A DNA stretch of 64,000 nt from Candidatus Bathyarchaeota archaeon. GTDB lineage: Archaea; Thermoproteota; Bathyarchaeia; Bathyarchaeales; Bathycorpusculaceae. A model generated the notes under the pieces. It was given only the letters and a program-made list of their open reading frames with translations, had not been told where the DNA came from and made no database searches. The translations under genes and the position numbers were made by a program. The stretch spans positions 62,001 through 126,000 of the forward strand of contig JAOZHV010000052.1 in NCBI GenBank assembly GCA_026014725.1, written 5' to 3'. Below, piece after piece: positions 1 to 9,096 of the stretch; positions within the stretch are counted from its first letter, which is position 1, and each line of letters opens with the position of its first letter.

Positions 1-138
1 GGTTTTGTTTGAACCCGTGACAACGTAGATGCGGTAGCCATTTTTGAGGAGCTCATTAGATAAGTAGTACACGTAGGAGCCTGTTCCGCCTGTAAGAGGC
101 CAATACTCAGGTGAGATAAAGCAGACTTTAGGCGGCAT
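1..138 (-). CDS. Glycosyltransferase family 4, N-terminal fragment (runs off left edge)
   Basis: Only the first 46 codons lie in the window. They read from an ATG at 138 and encode a start typical of GT-B (GT4) glycosyltransferases: PPKVCFISPEYWP, then a glycine-rich TGGTGSYVYYL segment and a YRIYVVTG beta strand. Members transfer sugars from nucleotide-sugar donors onto lipid or glycan acceptors at the inner face of the membrane. The ATG overlaps the stop of the upstream family-2 glycosyltransferase by one base (TGATG), so the two are translationally coupled. The catalytic half is outside the window, so donor and acceptor cannot be judged. Confidence 0.75.
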   Translation of the reverse strand, partial: MPPKVCFISPEYWPLTGGTGSYVYYLSNELLKNGYRIYVVTGSNKT

Positions 139-1127
139 CACTTATTCCTCCCAGCTAGGTACCGAGCCGATGTTATGACTGCGCCGACAAACCACGCTGC
201 AGACCGCACAAAATAAAGCACAACAAGCCGCATAGCCGACCAGTCATGAAACTTGAGAGAGATTTTGACCGCTGAGTAAACGAAGTAAACAAGCATCGCC
301 AGCAGAACCAGTCCTGAGCCAACCCAGAGTGACCTAAACAGTGGAACAATTCCCAACAGAAACAGCGCCAAAGCCGCCAAAAGCAGTACAGGCTGAATAT
401 TCATGCCCACATCCGTGATTTCATCGCCCCGTGCTAAGCGCCCGTGTTTGAAGTAGAGTTTTAGCGTGTTCTTGCCGTACTGCAGTTGCTGCCGATAGTA
501 CGCCTTAAGCGTTGGACGATTAAAATGATAGCAAACCACGCTGGGCTCGTAAGCGATTTTGTAGCCTTTGGCGCTTAGGCGAAAACCCAAGTCCGTGTCA
601 TACTGGCTCGGCAAGTTTTCGTCCCATCCGCCTGCCTCCTCAATAACCGAGCGTTTCAAAAGCAGGTTCATGGTGGCTATGCGTCCAGTGTACTTGCCGA
701 TGCGCTGGTAGCGGGTTTTGATGTCGTAGCCGATGGCTCTTGCCCACGGATTGCTAGTGTTCCATGTCTCGATGGTACCGCTAACCCCTGCCACCTGCTC
801 TTCGCCAAGATGGGGCACGAGTTTTCGGAGCCACTGCGGCTCGACTTTTGCGTCAGAATCAACGAAACCCAGAATAGGATGCTGGGCAATTTTGAGGGCG
901 TAGTTGTATGCGGCGGGGCAGTTTAGGCGAATCGAGATTACTTTGACTGGATATTGCTCTGCGATTTTGACGGTGTTGTCTTTGCTTTCGCCGTCCATAA
1001 CAATGATTTCAAAGTTTTCTTGAGGGTATTCCTGCGATAGGAGGGATTTTAGGCACTCCGCTATGGTTTCTTGGTTGTTGTAGCTGGCGACGATGATTGA
1101 AACCTTGGGCAGTGCTTGCTCAGCCAT
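138..1127 (-). CDS. Family 2 glycosyltransferase with C-terminal membrane segments
   Basis: A 329-residue GT-A fold enzyme. The N-terminal strand VSIIVASYNN (about residues 9-18), the MDGESKD segment and a DSD metal/nucleotide-sugar motif (residues 90-92) mark GT2. About 80 C-terminal residues form three hydrophobic segments that should anchor it in the membrane. I chose the ATG at 1127 because AGGGGG lies just upstream and it starts 4 bases after the stop of the preceding gene; an upstream in-frame start would overlap that gene by about 150 bases. It sits between a dolichol-phosphate-sugar synthase-like enzyme and a GT4 enzyme, which suggests assembly of an N-glycan or other surface polysaccharide. 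The sugar is unknown. Confidence 0.85.
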   Translation of the reverse strand: MAEQALPKVSIIVASYNNQETIAECLKSLLSQEYPQENFEIIVMDGESKDNTVKIAEQYPVKVISIRLNCPAAYNYALKIAQHPILGFVDSDAKVEPQWLRKLVPHLGEEQVAGVSGTIETWNTSNPWARAIGYDIKTRYQRIGKYTGRIATMNLLLKRSVIEEAGGWDENLPSQYDTDLGFRLSAKGYKIAYEPSVVCYHFNRPTLKAYYRQQLQYGKNTLKLYFKHGRLARGDEITDVGMNIQPVLLLAALALFLLGIVPLFRSLWVGSGLVLLAMLVYFVYSAVKISLKFHDWSAMRLVVLYFVRSAAWFVGAVITSARYLAGRNK

Positions 1128-1131
1128 TTTG

Positions 1132-1830
1132 CTACCCCCTAAAACGTGCAAGCATAATTGAGTAGAGAATTTTTGAGCCATCCCACATTGGGTCAACGCC
1201 CGAGTGCCCGTACGTGCGCTGCTCAAAACTAATCGGCACCTCTGATACGCGGAAACCAGCTCTGACGGTTTTGACAAGCATTTCTGATTCTATTTCGTAT
1301 TCTCGCGCGTACAGTTTTTGTTTTTCTATGACTTCCCGTTTCATAGCTCGGTAGCCCGACTGGGAATCAGTGATGGCTACGCCCGTGAACGCTTCGATTA
1401 GGCGGTTGAAGATTTTGACACCGAAAGCGTTGATTCTGCGCGTCGCCACATGTTTGTGATTGAGGTAGCGGGAGCCGATAGTTAAATCCGCCTCGCCATG
1501 TAGAATAGGCGCTAAAATTTCAGGCAATTCTTCGGGGAGGTGGGAGCCGTCTGAGTCGATGGTGACTACAATGTCGCCTTTGGCTTTGGCGAATCCAGCA
1601 CGGAGCGCATAACCTTTGCCTAAATGCTGAGTTAAAGTAAAAACTCTTGCGCCGCGTTTTTTGGCTGCTTCGAGCGAGTTGTCGTATGAGCAGTCATCGA
1701 TAACAATTATTTCAAAGTTCAAGCCTGTCTGCTGCGCGGCGACTTTTACGCGGTCAATTATGTTGCCTATGGTTAATTCCTCGTTGTAAACAGGAATTAT
1801 TATGGAAAGCAGCATTTGCTGGTGGCTCAT
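1132..1830 (-). CDS. Dolichyl-phosphate mannose/glucose synthase-like GT2
   Basis: A 232-residue soluble GT2 enzyme resembling archaeal dolichol-phosphate hexose synthases, which charge dolichyl phosphate with a hexose for N-glycosylation. Visible motifs are IIIPVYNEE near the N-terminus, DDCSYDNS, the DSD motif (about residues 92-94) followed by GSHLPEE, and SGYRAM. It lacks the C-terminal membrane domain of longer DPM1-type enzymes. Start: a CTTATAAAG box at 1856-1864 predicts transcription starting near 1836, leaving the ATG at 1830 almost leaderless; an in-frame ATG at 1848 would lie upstream of the transcript and one at 1815 would truncate little. It heads the minus-strand glycosyltransferase operon. 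Confidence 0.82.
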   Translation of the reverse strand: MSHQQMLLSIIIPVYNEELTIGNIIDRVKVAAQQTGLNFEIIVIDDCSYDNSLEAAKKRGARVFTLTQHLGKGYALRAGFAKAKGDIVVTIDSDGSHLPEELPEILAPILHGEADLTIGSRYLNHKHVATRRINAFGVKIFNRLIEAFTGVAITDSQSGYRAMKREVIEKQKLYAREYEIESEMLVKTVRAGFRVSEVPISFEQRTYGHSGVDPMWDGSKILYSIMLARFRG

Positions 1831-1855
1831 TTGTTTATGAAGCTTCATGGAAGAC

Positions 1856-1864
1856 CTTATAAAG
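1856..1864. promoter_or_regulatory. Shared TATA box of a divergent promoter
   Basis: CTTATAAAG is nearly symmetric and lies between two diverging genes. Read on the minus strand it sits about 26 bases before the ATG at 1830. Read on the plus strand it predicts a start near 1887, 28 bases before the plus gene at 1915. One TATA element may therefore serve both directions. This is by sequence match only. Confidence 0.45.
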
Positions 1865-1914
1865 TTTGGCTACTCCAACTTTGTAACCAATTGAACGGCA
1901 GAAAGAGGTTAGAA

Positions 1915-2472
1915 ATGCAAAGCACCCTTAACAATCAAGCCTATGCTGACAGAAAATTGTGGTTTTCCATGTGGTTTCTTGGGGCAATTGTTACTTTTGG
2001 CGCTGCTTTTTTTCCGATGTTTTATCGCTTAGTTGAGGGCAGAAACAAACACTTCCAGAAAGAGGCGGAAATAGAAAAGCAAATAGCGGATTATTTGAAA
2101 AGTCAAGGGAAAGAGCCGCCAAAAAAAAGCAATACCCCTGTGAAAGTGATGAATGCGAAGGCGTGGGCTGCAAGCATCATCTTTGTCGTGCCCGTTTTTG
2201 TCATAGTTTACTTATTGTCCAAGGATTTGGTAGAGCATGAACAGAATCAGGACGCCTTCCTTGCGGCTGCTTTTCCCGAGCGCATGTTTATGCCGCAGAC
2301 CATACCGATAACAAAATATGCCTTGGTCACGTTAGTTACGCTGGGCGTGGGAGTCATCTATTGGCTATACAAGGTTGTCAACTTGTATAACGCTCACTTT
2401 AAAGCACACTCAATAGTAGAGAAAGAAATCAGCAGGTTAATGGAGGAACAAAAAGTTGTCGAGCACATGTAA
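1915..2472 (+). CDS. Three-helix membrane protein of unknown function
   Basis: A 185-residue protein with three hydrophobic stretches: about residues 14-36 (FSMWFLGAIVTFGAAFF), 83-103 and 135-155. Between helix 1 and helix 2 is a charged, lysine/glutamate-rich segment of about 45 residues, and a charged tail follows helix 3. I do not recognise the family. The ATG at 1915 is preceded by AGAGG. The last 17 bases overlap the next gene, whose Shine-Dalgarno (GGAGG) lies inside this reading frame, so the two are probably co-transcribed. No catalytic motif is visible. Confidence 0.75.
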   Translation: MQSTLNNQAYADRKLWFSMWFLGAIVTFGAAFFPMFYRLVEGRNKHFQKEAEIEKQIADYLKSQGKEPPKKSNTPVKVMNAKAWAASIIFVVPVFVIVYLLSKDLVEHEQNQDAFLAAAFPERMFMPQTIPITKYALVTLVTLGVGVIYWLYKVVNLYNAHFKAHSIVEKEISRLMEEQKVVEHM

Positions 2473-3571
2473 AAAACGCCGTTTCGTCAGCCATGGCGGA
2501 GACATCTGGGGTTTCAGCCGAAAATACAACATACCCCTAGAAGAAGTGCTCGAGTTTAGTGGACCCATAAACTTTCTAGGCCCTTCCCCCAAAGCGTTGC
2601 AAGCTGCAAAAGACAACGCTAAATTAATCCGTTATTATCCTGACCCAAACCCCGTGGAGTTTAAAGAGCAAATTGCCAAGTACGTTGGGCACAGTGTTGA
2701 AGAAAAAAACATTCTCTTAGGTAACGGGTCAATTGAGCTAATCTACACAATAACAGAGATTCTGCCGCGAGGCTTTAAGGCGCTGATTCCTGTGCCTTCG
2801 TTTTCTGAGTACGAGAAAGCGGCGCTTCGCGTCGGCGGCGAGCCAGTGTTCATTCAACTGCCAGAGAATTTTTCGTTGGAAATTGACAAAATCAAAGAAG
2901 CTGTGACTGATGAGACGCGGATACTGTGCATATGCAACCCGCATAGCCCCTCTGGAACACTCTATGGCAAAGATGAACTATTAGACCTTGTTGAGTTCTG
3001 TCAAAAGAAAGACGTCATCTTCAGCATAGACGAGAACTACATTGAATTCGCCGAGAAAGGCGAAGCGACAACGCTTGCAGGCATGGTTAAGAAGTATGAG
3101 AACCTTTTCGTCATTCGTTCAGTCACCAAGTTTTATGGCATGCCGGGAATCCGCTTCGGCTACGGCATCGGCGCACAGAACCTCATTGACAAGTTGGAAA
3201 ACATGCGGTTGCCATGGAGTATTAACGCTTTAGCTGGCGCGGTAACTCTGGCAGCCTTCAACGACACGGAGTTCATAGAGAACACCAAGCAAACCATCGC
3301 CAAAAATCGAGAAGCCCTCGCCCAAGCCCTCAGCGAAGTCGTGGGTTTACGTGTGTATCCGTCCGTGACTAACTTTTTGCTTGTAAAAATCCTGAACCGA
3401 AAAATCACATCTACCATGCTAAAGGAACTGCTGGCTAAAGAGTACATCCTCATCCGTGACTGCTGCACCTTCATGGGCATGGACGACAGTTACTTCAGAG
3501 TCACCGTTCGCTCAGCAAAAGACAACCAGAAACTGGTAGAAACAATCAAGCACATACTAAGCAAAAACTAA
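2456..3571 (+). CDS. HisC/CobC-type PLP aminotransferase family protein
   Basis: A 371-residue fold-type I PLP enzyme of the histidinol-phosphate aminotransferase group. The N-terminal SHGGDIW followed by EFSGPINFLGP resembles CobC/CobD-type L-threonine-O-3-phosphate decarboxylases, which supply aminopropanol phosphate for cobamides. The PLP lysine is K225 in SVTKFYG; NPHSPSG (161-167) and DENY (192-195) are the usual cofactor-site motifs. Start is TTG at 2456 with GGAGG about 9 bases upstream. A cobamide role would suit the B12-type radical SAM genes later in the window, but no cob gene is adjacent. HisC activity is the main alternative, and family motifs alone do not decide between them. 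Confidence 0.8.
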   Translation: MSSTCKKRRFVSHGGDIWGFSRKYNIPLEEVLEFSGPINFLGPSPKALQAAKDNAKLIRYYPDPNPVEFKEQIAKYVGHSVEEKNILLGNGSIELIYTITEILPRGFKALIPVPSFSEYEKAALRVGGEPVFIQLPENFSLEIDKIKEAVTDETRILCICNPHSPSGTLYGKDELLDLVEFCQKKDVIFSIDENYIEFAEKGEATTLAGMVKKYENLFVIRSVTKFYGMPGIRFGYGIGAQNLIDKLENMRLPWSINALAGAVTLAAFNDTEFIENTKQTIAKNREALAQALSEVVGLRVYPSVTNFLLVKILNRKITSTMLKELLAKEYILIRDCCTFMGMDDSYFRVTVRSAKDNQKLVETIKHILSKN

Positions 3572-3578
3572 ATTGCAC

Positions 3579-3665
3579 AACATATTTGTATCCTAATAGT
3601 GGTTCTATGCAGAAACCTATAGGGGGTATGTGTTATTGGCGCTTTTTCAGGTCAATAAATGTAGT
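3579..3665 (+). repeat. Intergenic repeat R1, copy A
   Basis: About 87 bases that align with 55466-55553. A block at 3604-3627 (24 bases, containing CTATGCAGAAACC then TATAGGGGG) is identical in the two copies, and the flanking AACATATTTG is conserved at the same 26-base spacing. Downstream, TTATTG (3633-3638) can pair with CAATAA (3653-3658); copy B keeps the stem with CTATTG/CAATAG. It lies between the 3' ends of converging genes. No protein is credible here. Confidence 0.7.
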
Positions 3666-3671
3666 ATGTGG

Positions 3672-4289
3672 TCAAAATGCAGAGTTCGCGTTCTTGACAG
3701 TTTTTAACAAATCTAAAACCGTGTTAAACAAAGAATCCGCCACGACTTCCCGTGGTTTGTCACCATCGATTCTTATCAACTCGCCTTTCTCGACGAATTT
3801 AAGGTAAATCTCACGCACCTTACGCTGGGTCTCCAACGTCTCCATCACAGACTTCTTGCGCTTTAGGCGTTCAAGCACCCGTTCAGGGGGCACGTCGATA
3901 AAAAGTGCAAAGTCAGGTTGCAGAGCACGAGCGTTAATGGTTTTAATCCAATCTAAGCTTAAGCCAGCACTGCCTTGGTAAGCTAAGGTCGAGTAGAGGT
4001 AACGGTCACAAACCACAATCTTGCCCTCCTCGAGGGCAGGTAATATCTCGTTTTGCACATGCTCTACGCGGTCTGCCGAAAACAGGAGTGCCTCAGCCTC
4101 AACTGGCAACCGTTTCTCGCCATACAAACAGCATTCTCGGATGAAAGTGCCTGTTTTGCCGCGGCTGGGCTCTGCGGTCAGAATTGCCTTGTGAGTTTTT
4201 AACAGTCTCTGTGTGAGTAGTATGGCTTGGGTGGTTTTTCCGCTTCCGTCTAACCCCTCGATAACGATGAAGACGCCTTTATTATTCAT
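3672..4289 (-). CDS. tmk: Thymidylate kinase
   Basis: A 205-residue dTMP kinase that phosphorylates dTMP to dTDP with ATP. The P-loop GLDGSGKTT (residues 12-20), the EPSRGKTG segment contributing to dTMP binding, and the DRYLYSTLAYQG motif with its catalytic DR(Y/F) are all present; length is normal for the family. A TTATAATG box at 4319-4326 (minus strand) predicts transcription starting near 4297, so either the ATG at 4289 or a leaderless TTG at 4298 is the start. It is a single gene, convergent with the aminotransferase at 2456-3571. Confidence 0.92.
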   Translation of the reverse strand: MNNKGVFIVIEGLDGSGKTTQAILLTQRLLKTHKAILTAEPSRGKTGTFIRECCLYGEKRLPVEAEALLFSADRVEHVQNEILPALEEGKIVVCDRYLYSTLAYQGSAGLSLDWIKTINARALQPDFALFIDVPPERVLERLKRKKSVMETLETQRKVREIYLKFVEKGELIRIDGDKPREVVADSLFNTVLDLLKTVKNANSAF

Positions 4290-4298
4290 CTTTTTCAA

Positions 4299-4656
4299 CT
4301 CGGCTGCTTAGCGTTACACATTATAAGGGAGATACATAAATAAAGTGTGTGAAAAAGTCTTTTTGAACTGAAAATCCCGTTCTAAATTAAGCCACAGTTA
4401 ATCGCTGACTTACAGCAACGAGAATTTGAACATGGAGTTGTAAAAGACGACAAGAAATAAAACAAATTGTAAAAATTCAAGCGAATTTTTAAAAAAATAT
4501 TGTTAAAAAAGTGCATTTCGCTACTTCTTGTAGTTTTTTTTCTATTTTTGAAACGAAAAATTTTACTTAAGCCATATTAAGCTGAACGTTCATTGTACTT
4601 TTAGCAAGGGATTGCTTTCCAAATCCCTTCTGAATAAAACATCGAGGAGAATAAAA
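4299..4656. other. AT-rich gene-free leader with a perfect palindrome
   Basis: About 358 bases without a credible gene between tmk and the propeller gene at 4657. It is markedly AT-rich. AAAAATTC (4471-4478) and GAATTTTT (4483-4490) form an 8-base perfect inverted repeat around AAGC. It could be an operator or a hairpin; it is not followed by a T-run typical of a terminator. GAGGAG at 4644-4649 is the Shine-Dalgarno of the next gene. The long leader suggests a regulated or strongly expressed surface protein. Confidence 0.5.
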
Positions 4657-7560
4657 ATGCGAAGTTCTAAAAACAAAATTTTGGCTATTGCAATCATGAT
4701 ATTATTAACAGCGTCAATAATGCTATTATCAACTGCTAACGCGCATTCACCAGCATGGCAAATTCCAACGCACGCCTTCATCGTTGTAGCACCAAACCCA
4801 ATAGGTGTCGGTCAGGAGGCGCATGTTTACATGTGGCTTGCCGAAGTTTTCGGAGCCGCTGGAGGAACTACTGCTACCACTGGCACGAATGGTTCCACAG
4901 CAAGCGCAGCACTACTATCAAACAACTACAGATTCCACAACTACCAGCTTACAATCACCGACCCTAACGGAACAAAGACAACACAAACTTTTGATATAAT
5001 ATGGGACACAACATCATCACAATTCACTAAATTCATTCCTGACAAGGTTGGCACCTACACTTTCAACTTTACGTTCCCAGGACAAGCCTACGCGCAATAT
5101 GCAGGTCAATACTATGAAAAATCAATACTAGTTAATGACACCTACCTGCCCAGCTCAGCATCAACAACACTAACAGTACAGGAAGAACCGCTTCCAGCTC
5201 CCATAACTAGCTATCCGCTTCCTAAAGAGTACTGGACTCGCCCAATCTACGGTGAAAACACTGACTGGTGGAAAATCTCCTCAAACTGGCTAGGCTACAC
5301 AGCACCAGTTCCAGGAGGTTACGACCCAGGCACCACATTTGCTCGACTATTCCACAAAGATGCTATAGGACCCTTGACTTCACATGTGATGTGGACAAGG
5401 GCTCTCCAGTTTGGAGGTGTTGTCGGAGGAAACCAGTTCTATGCAGGCGGTTCATACCCTGAAGGAGACGCTTTAGGGGTTCAATATTTCGAAGGCACAT
5501 CATACCAGCCACGATTCCCGAACCCACTAATCATCAACGGATACCTAATCTATACGGAACCCGTCGCTTTCTCAGGTCCAACTAGTGGCCCAACGACATG
5601 CATTGACATGCGATCAGGGAAAGTTCTTTGGTCCAGAACTGATGTCCCACCGCTATCATTCGGCTACATATACAACCTTTGGGACCCTGACCAACACGGA
5701 GTCTTCCCACCATATCTATTCACCGCCAACTTTGCCAGATGTTTCGATGCATATACAGGCAACCAACTGTTCAACGTAACAGGTGTTCCTACAGGTACTG
5801 CAGTACTAGGCCCCAATGGTGAACACTTAAGATATGTCATTTCTAACGCTGGGACAGCGACCAATCCACAATGGTACTTGGCTCAGTGGAACTCATCAAG
5901 ACTATGGCAATACGATATTAACCCATACACGGGCGGTGGAAGCCTGTCGCCATCAATCATAAATGCAAGTAACGGAGTACTCGTCTCTACAGTTCCCATC
6001 CCTCTCGCAGGCACCACTGGAACCATTCGAACCACAACAGGTGGAACTACGGTCACAGTACCCTATGGTTCTACTTTGACCGTTAATGCAAACATTCCCA
6101 TCAACTCAACCACTGTCGGGGGCGTAGCTGGTATAGGAATCGCTACTTATGACTGGAATATTTCCTTGCCTTGGCTCAACACGATGCCTGTGCAACCCGT
6201 CTACAGCACCACAACAGGACAAACTACACCCGCACCAGCAGGAACAAACCCGGTTACAATAGTTGCAGCTAAATACGGCGACATGTTACTTTGCAGAAAC
6301 GGTTCCCTACCCACTGGTTTCGGAGCTACCCGATCAGGTTATCCGCAACTTCCTTACACGTTTTTCGTAGTCAACCTCAATGCATCTAAAGGCGCAATTG
6401 GATCAATAAGATGGATGAAAACATATGACCCGCCAGCAGGCAACATCACTCTTGTACAAGGACCAACCGACTTTGAAACAGGCGTTTTCATATTCAACCT
6501 GCAAGAAACCATGCAATGGGAAGGATACAGCTTAACCAACGGCCAAAAACTATGGGGCCCAACCGCACCCCAAACCACATGGGACTACTATGGTTACCCA
6601 GGAACAACAACATTACCAGGCACAGTTGCTTACGGTAAACTGTACTGCAGCTCTTTCGGAGGAATCTGCTACTGCTATGATGATACGACAGGAAAAATAT
6701 TGTGGACCTATGGTAACGGCGGCGAAGGAAACAGCACATTTGCTGGCTTGACTGTCTTTTACGGTAACTGGCCAACCATGATTCAATCGATTGCTAATGA
6801 CGTAATATATCTTGCCACAGATGAGCATACAATGCCCAATCCATTCTACAAAGGATGCGTCTACACAGCCATCAACGCAAGCACAGGCGAAGAAATATGG
6901 AAACTCTCAGGATATTGCAGCGAATGGTCAACTCCTGGAAGTGCATGGGCTACAGCAGATGGCTACATAGCCTGCATGAACGGTCTAGACAATAATGTCT
7001 ACAGCATAGGCAGAGGACCAAGCGCTACCACAGTTACAGCACCAAATATCGGCGTATCCTTTGGAACATCAATAGTACTTAAAGGCACAGTCATTGATAC
7101 TTCACCTGGCACGAAACAAGACACGCAAGCCGCGCGCTTCCCCAACGGAGTTCCATGCGCTTCCGATAAGAGCATGACGGATTGGATGGGTTATGTCTAT
7201 CAGCAAAAGCCTCTTCCAACCAACTTCACAGGGGTTGACGTGGTGATTGACGTGTTGGACTCTAACGGCAACTATCGCAATATTGGCACAGCAACCACCG
7301 ATTCAAGTGGTACATATAGATTTACATGGACACCTGATATCCCAGGCGACTACATTGTCATTGCTTCATTCCAAGGCACAAATGGTTACTGGCCATCATA
7401 TGCGGAAGAAGGTTTCACTGTGATGGAACAAGGGGCCACAGCATCACCTTACCCTGTAGTTAATTTGCCACCAACTGAAATGTACTTCGCCATAAGCACA
7501 ATCGCAATAATCATCGCGATAGCCATAGCCACTTTACTGCTACTGAGAAAAAAGCCATAG
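4657..7560 (+). CDS. Large secreted PQQ-like beta-propeller protein with C-terminal membrane anchor
   Basis: A 967-residue cell-surface protein. The N-terminus is a signal peptide (MRSSKNKILAIAIM... ending STANA, about 29 residues). An Ig-like segment follows, then a beta-propeller with degenerate PQQ-type blades (for example TTGKILWTYGNGG and ASTGEEIWKLSG). Near residues 870-925 is a second beta-sandwich (TDSSGTYRFTWTPDIPGDY) like archaeal surface-protein domains. The C-terminus is one membrane helix ending LLLLRKKP. The ATG at 4657 follows GAGGAG. It lacks the clean YVGS blade repeats of the 49174-51411 protein. No PQQ biosynthesis genes are present, so a cofactor-free structural or S-layer-like role is more likely than a quinoprotein dehydrogenase. 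Confidence 0.82.
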   Translation: MRSSKNKILAIAIMILLTASIMLLSTANAHSPAWQIPTHAFIVVAPNPIGVGQEAHVYMWLAEVFGAAGGTTATTGTNGSTASAALLSNNYRFHNYQLTITDPNGTKTTQTFDIIWDTTSSQFTKFIPDKVGTYTFNFTFPGQAYAQYAGQYYEKSILVNDTYLPSSASTTLTVQEEPLPAPITSYPLPKEYWTRPIYGENTDWWKISSNWLGYTAPVPGGYDPGTTFARLFHKDAIGPLTSHVMWTRALQFGGVVGGNQFYAGGSYPEGDALGVQYFEGTSYQPRFPNPLIINGYLIYTEPVAFSGPTSGPTTCIDMRSGKVLWSRTDVPPLSFGYIYNLWDPDQHGVFPPYLFTANFARCFDAYTGNQLFNVTGVPTGTAVLGPNGEHLRYVISNAGTATNPQWYLAQWNSSRLWQYDINPYTGGGSLSPSIINASNGVLVSTVPIPLAGTTGTIRTTTGGTTVTVPYGSTLTVNANIPINSTTVGGVAGIGIATYDWNISLPWLNTMPVQPVYSTTTGQTTPAPAGTNPVTIVAAKYGDMLLCRNGSLPTGFGATRSGYPQLPYTFFVVNLNASKGAIGSIRWMKTYDPPAGNITLVQGPTDFETGVFIFNLQETMQWEGYSLTNGQKLWGPTAPQTTWDYYGYPGTTTLPGTVAYGKLYCSSFGGICYCYDDTTGKILWTYGNGGEGNSTFAGLTVFYGNWPTMIQSIANDVIYLATDEHTMPNPFYKGCVYTAINASTGEEIWKLSGYCSEWSTPGSAWATADGYIACMNGLDNNVYSIGRGPSATTVTAPNIGVSFGTSIVLKGTVIDTSPGTKQDTQAARFPNGVPCASDKSMTDWMGYVYQQKPLPTNFTGVDVVIDVLDSNGNYRNIGTATTDSSGTYRFTWTPDIPGDYIVIASFQGTNGYWPSYAEEGFTVMEQGATASPYPVVNLPPTEMYFAISTIAIIIAIAIATLLLLRKKP

Positions 7561-7589
7561 AGTGAAACAGAATTTGACCCACATAATTC

Positions 7590-7610
7590 AATTCCCCCTT
7601 TTTTAGTCAA
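7590..7610 (+). terminator. T-rich terminator after the propeller gene
   Basis: A C-run followed by TTTTTT (about 7594-7604) lies 35 bases after the stop at 7560. This resembles the poly-T termination signals of archaea. No strong hairpin precedes it. Confidence 0.4.
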
Positions 7611-7752
7611 ACTTAAAAAATGAGTTTTGCAATTCTCCGTGATGGCATTCGACTTGCCTAAAGTATAAATGTGTAATACGTGATAAAACGGTCTTGTCTA
7701 AACAACGTTAAAAAAGTTGAATACATTAGCTTACAACTGTGAGGGCTTGCTT

Positions 7753-9033
7753 GTGCCTAAAGCTTACTGGGGAGAAATAAAAGACCCTGTCCACGGCTAC
7801 GTGTACATTACGGAAGCAGAAAAAAACATCATTGACTCTTATCCAGTGCAACGACTAAGACGGCTACGCCAGCTTGCAGGGTCAGAATACGTTTATCCAG
7901 GTGCCAACCACACGCGTTTTGAACACTGCGTTGGCGTCATGTACCTCGCAGGTAAAGTGCTGGAGAACCCAAACATCTCCAAAATAGTAAGTGACGAGGA
8001 AGTGGATGTTTGCAGAATTTCAGCCCTGCTCCACGATGTTGGTCATGGTCCTTTCTCGCATGTTTTTGAGCACTTACTAATTAGTGAATTGGAGAAGACG
8101 CATGAGGACATTACATCGTGGATTGTTGAGAAGAGCGAAGTCGGCGACAAACTCTCCAAGATGGGTTATAAGCCAGCGGAAGTCGCCAAACTCGCGGTTG
8201 GGAACCTTCACAAAAAAGACAGAGCCTTCTTAGACCAAATCATCAGCAGCGCCGTTGACGTTGACAAGCAAGACTTCATCGTCCGAGACACCTACCACAC
8301 GGGCGCTGAATACGGCTTTATTGACGTGTTTAGACTAATCCATGCGCTTGACGTGTTAGGCGAAAACTTGGCAGTGGAACTCGGTGCGCTCTCAGCTTTA
8401 GAAGCCTTTATGATTGCGCGAATCGAATCGTTCAAAAGCATCTATTTCCACCGCGTCGGCAGGGCAGCGCAACTTATGCTGGCAACCGCCATGGAAAAAG
8501 CCAACAGCGAATTAGGCTTAACAGCGTTCAAGTCTCCTGAAGACTACTTAGCACTTGACGATTACACTGTTTGGTCCGCGCTTAAAAAATGTAAAGCCTC
8601 AAAGGGCATAATTGAAAACTTAGAGCGCCGTCGCATGCTCAAATGCGCTTATGAAAGAACGTTCTACCAGAAAGACACGATGATATCAAACATTTTCGGG
8701 CGCGAATCTTACAGGCGACAGATGCAAGTGGAAATCGCCAAAGACGCTGGGATACAACCTGAAGATGTAATCATTGATGTGCCAACCGTGCCCTCCGTGC
8801 CTTACCACCACGCTGTTCTTATGGAGTCGATGGAGATTCCAGTCTTCACCCGAACCCCAACGGGAGCAAAAACGCCCCAGCGCCTCAGCGAAATCTCAAA
8901 AATCTTCGAAACCCTCAAAGGCTTCATGAACATTCTCAGAGTTTACACTGACGAGGCTAACCGCACCAAAGTTGAAAAAGCAACAGCAAAAATCTTAGGC
9001 AAGATTCCGTCAGCTGCAAAAATCTCATTTTGA
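7753..9033 (+). CDS. HD-domain phosphohydrolase (dGTPase/SAMHD1-like)
   Basis: A 426-residue HD superfamily hydrolase. It opens with KAYWGEIKDPVHGYV, the usual archaeal start, followed by QRLRRLRQL and the metal ligands: H in HTRFEHCVG (about residue 58), HD in LLHDVGHGPFSH (94-95) and D in DVDKQDF. Relatives hydrolyse dNTPs or nucleotide monophosphates; substrate is not deducible here. I prefer the GTG at 7753 because GAGGG lies 8 bases upstream and the protein then begins at the conserved segment; an in-frame TTG at 7717 has no such signal. Single gene, same strand as the following unknown gene. Confidence 0.85.
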   Translation: MPKAYWGEIKDPVHGYVYITEAEKNIIDSYPVQRLRRLRQLAGSEYVYPGANHTRFEHCVGVMYLAGKVLENPNISKIVSDEEVDVCRISALLHDVGHGPFSHVFEHLLISELEKTHEDITSWIVEKSEVGDKLSKMGYKPAEVAKLAVGNLHKKDRAFLDQIISSAVDVDKQDFIVRDTYHTGAEYGFIDVFRLIHALDVLGENLAVELGALSALEAFMIARIESFKSIYFHRVGRAAQLMLATAMEKANSELGLTAFKSPEDYLALDDYTVWSALKKCKASKGIIENLERRRMLKCAYERTFYQKDTMISNIFGRESYRRQMQVEIAKDAGIQPEDVIIDVPTVPSVPYHHAVLMESMEIPVFTRTPTGAKTPQRLSEISKIFETLKGFMNILRVYTDEANRTKVEKATAKILGKIPSAAKISF

Positions 9034-9096
9034 GGAATGTTGTTTCTTAAATACTAGTCCTTGCTTAAAAGAGATATTTGAGAAGTTGGGAAGGGA

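Noticed and set aside
3586-3807. Plus-strand reading frame of 73 codons
   Set aside because: It overlaps repeat R1 and the 3' end of tmk, and its composition is not protein-like.
4657-7560. PQQ-dependent dehydrogenase
   Set aside because: Blade motifs fit, but quinoprotein catalytic residues and PQQ synthesis genes are not seen; kept as a propeller protein of unknown role.
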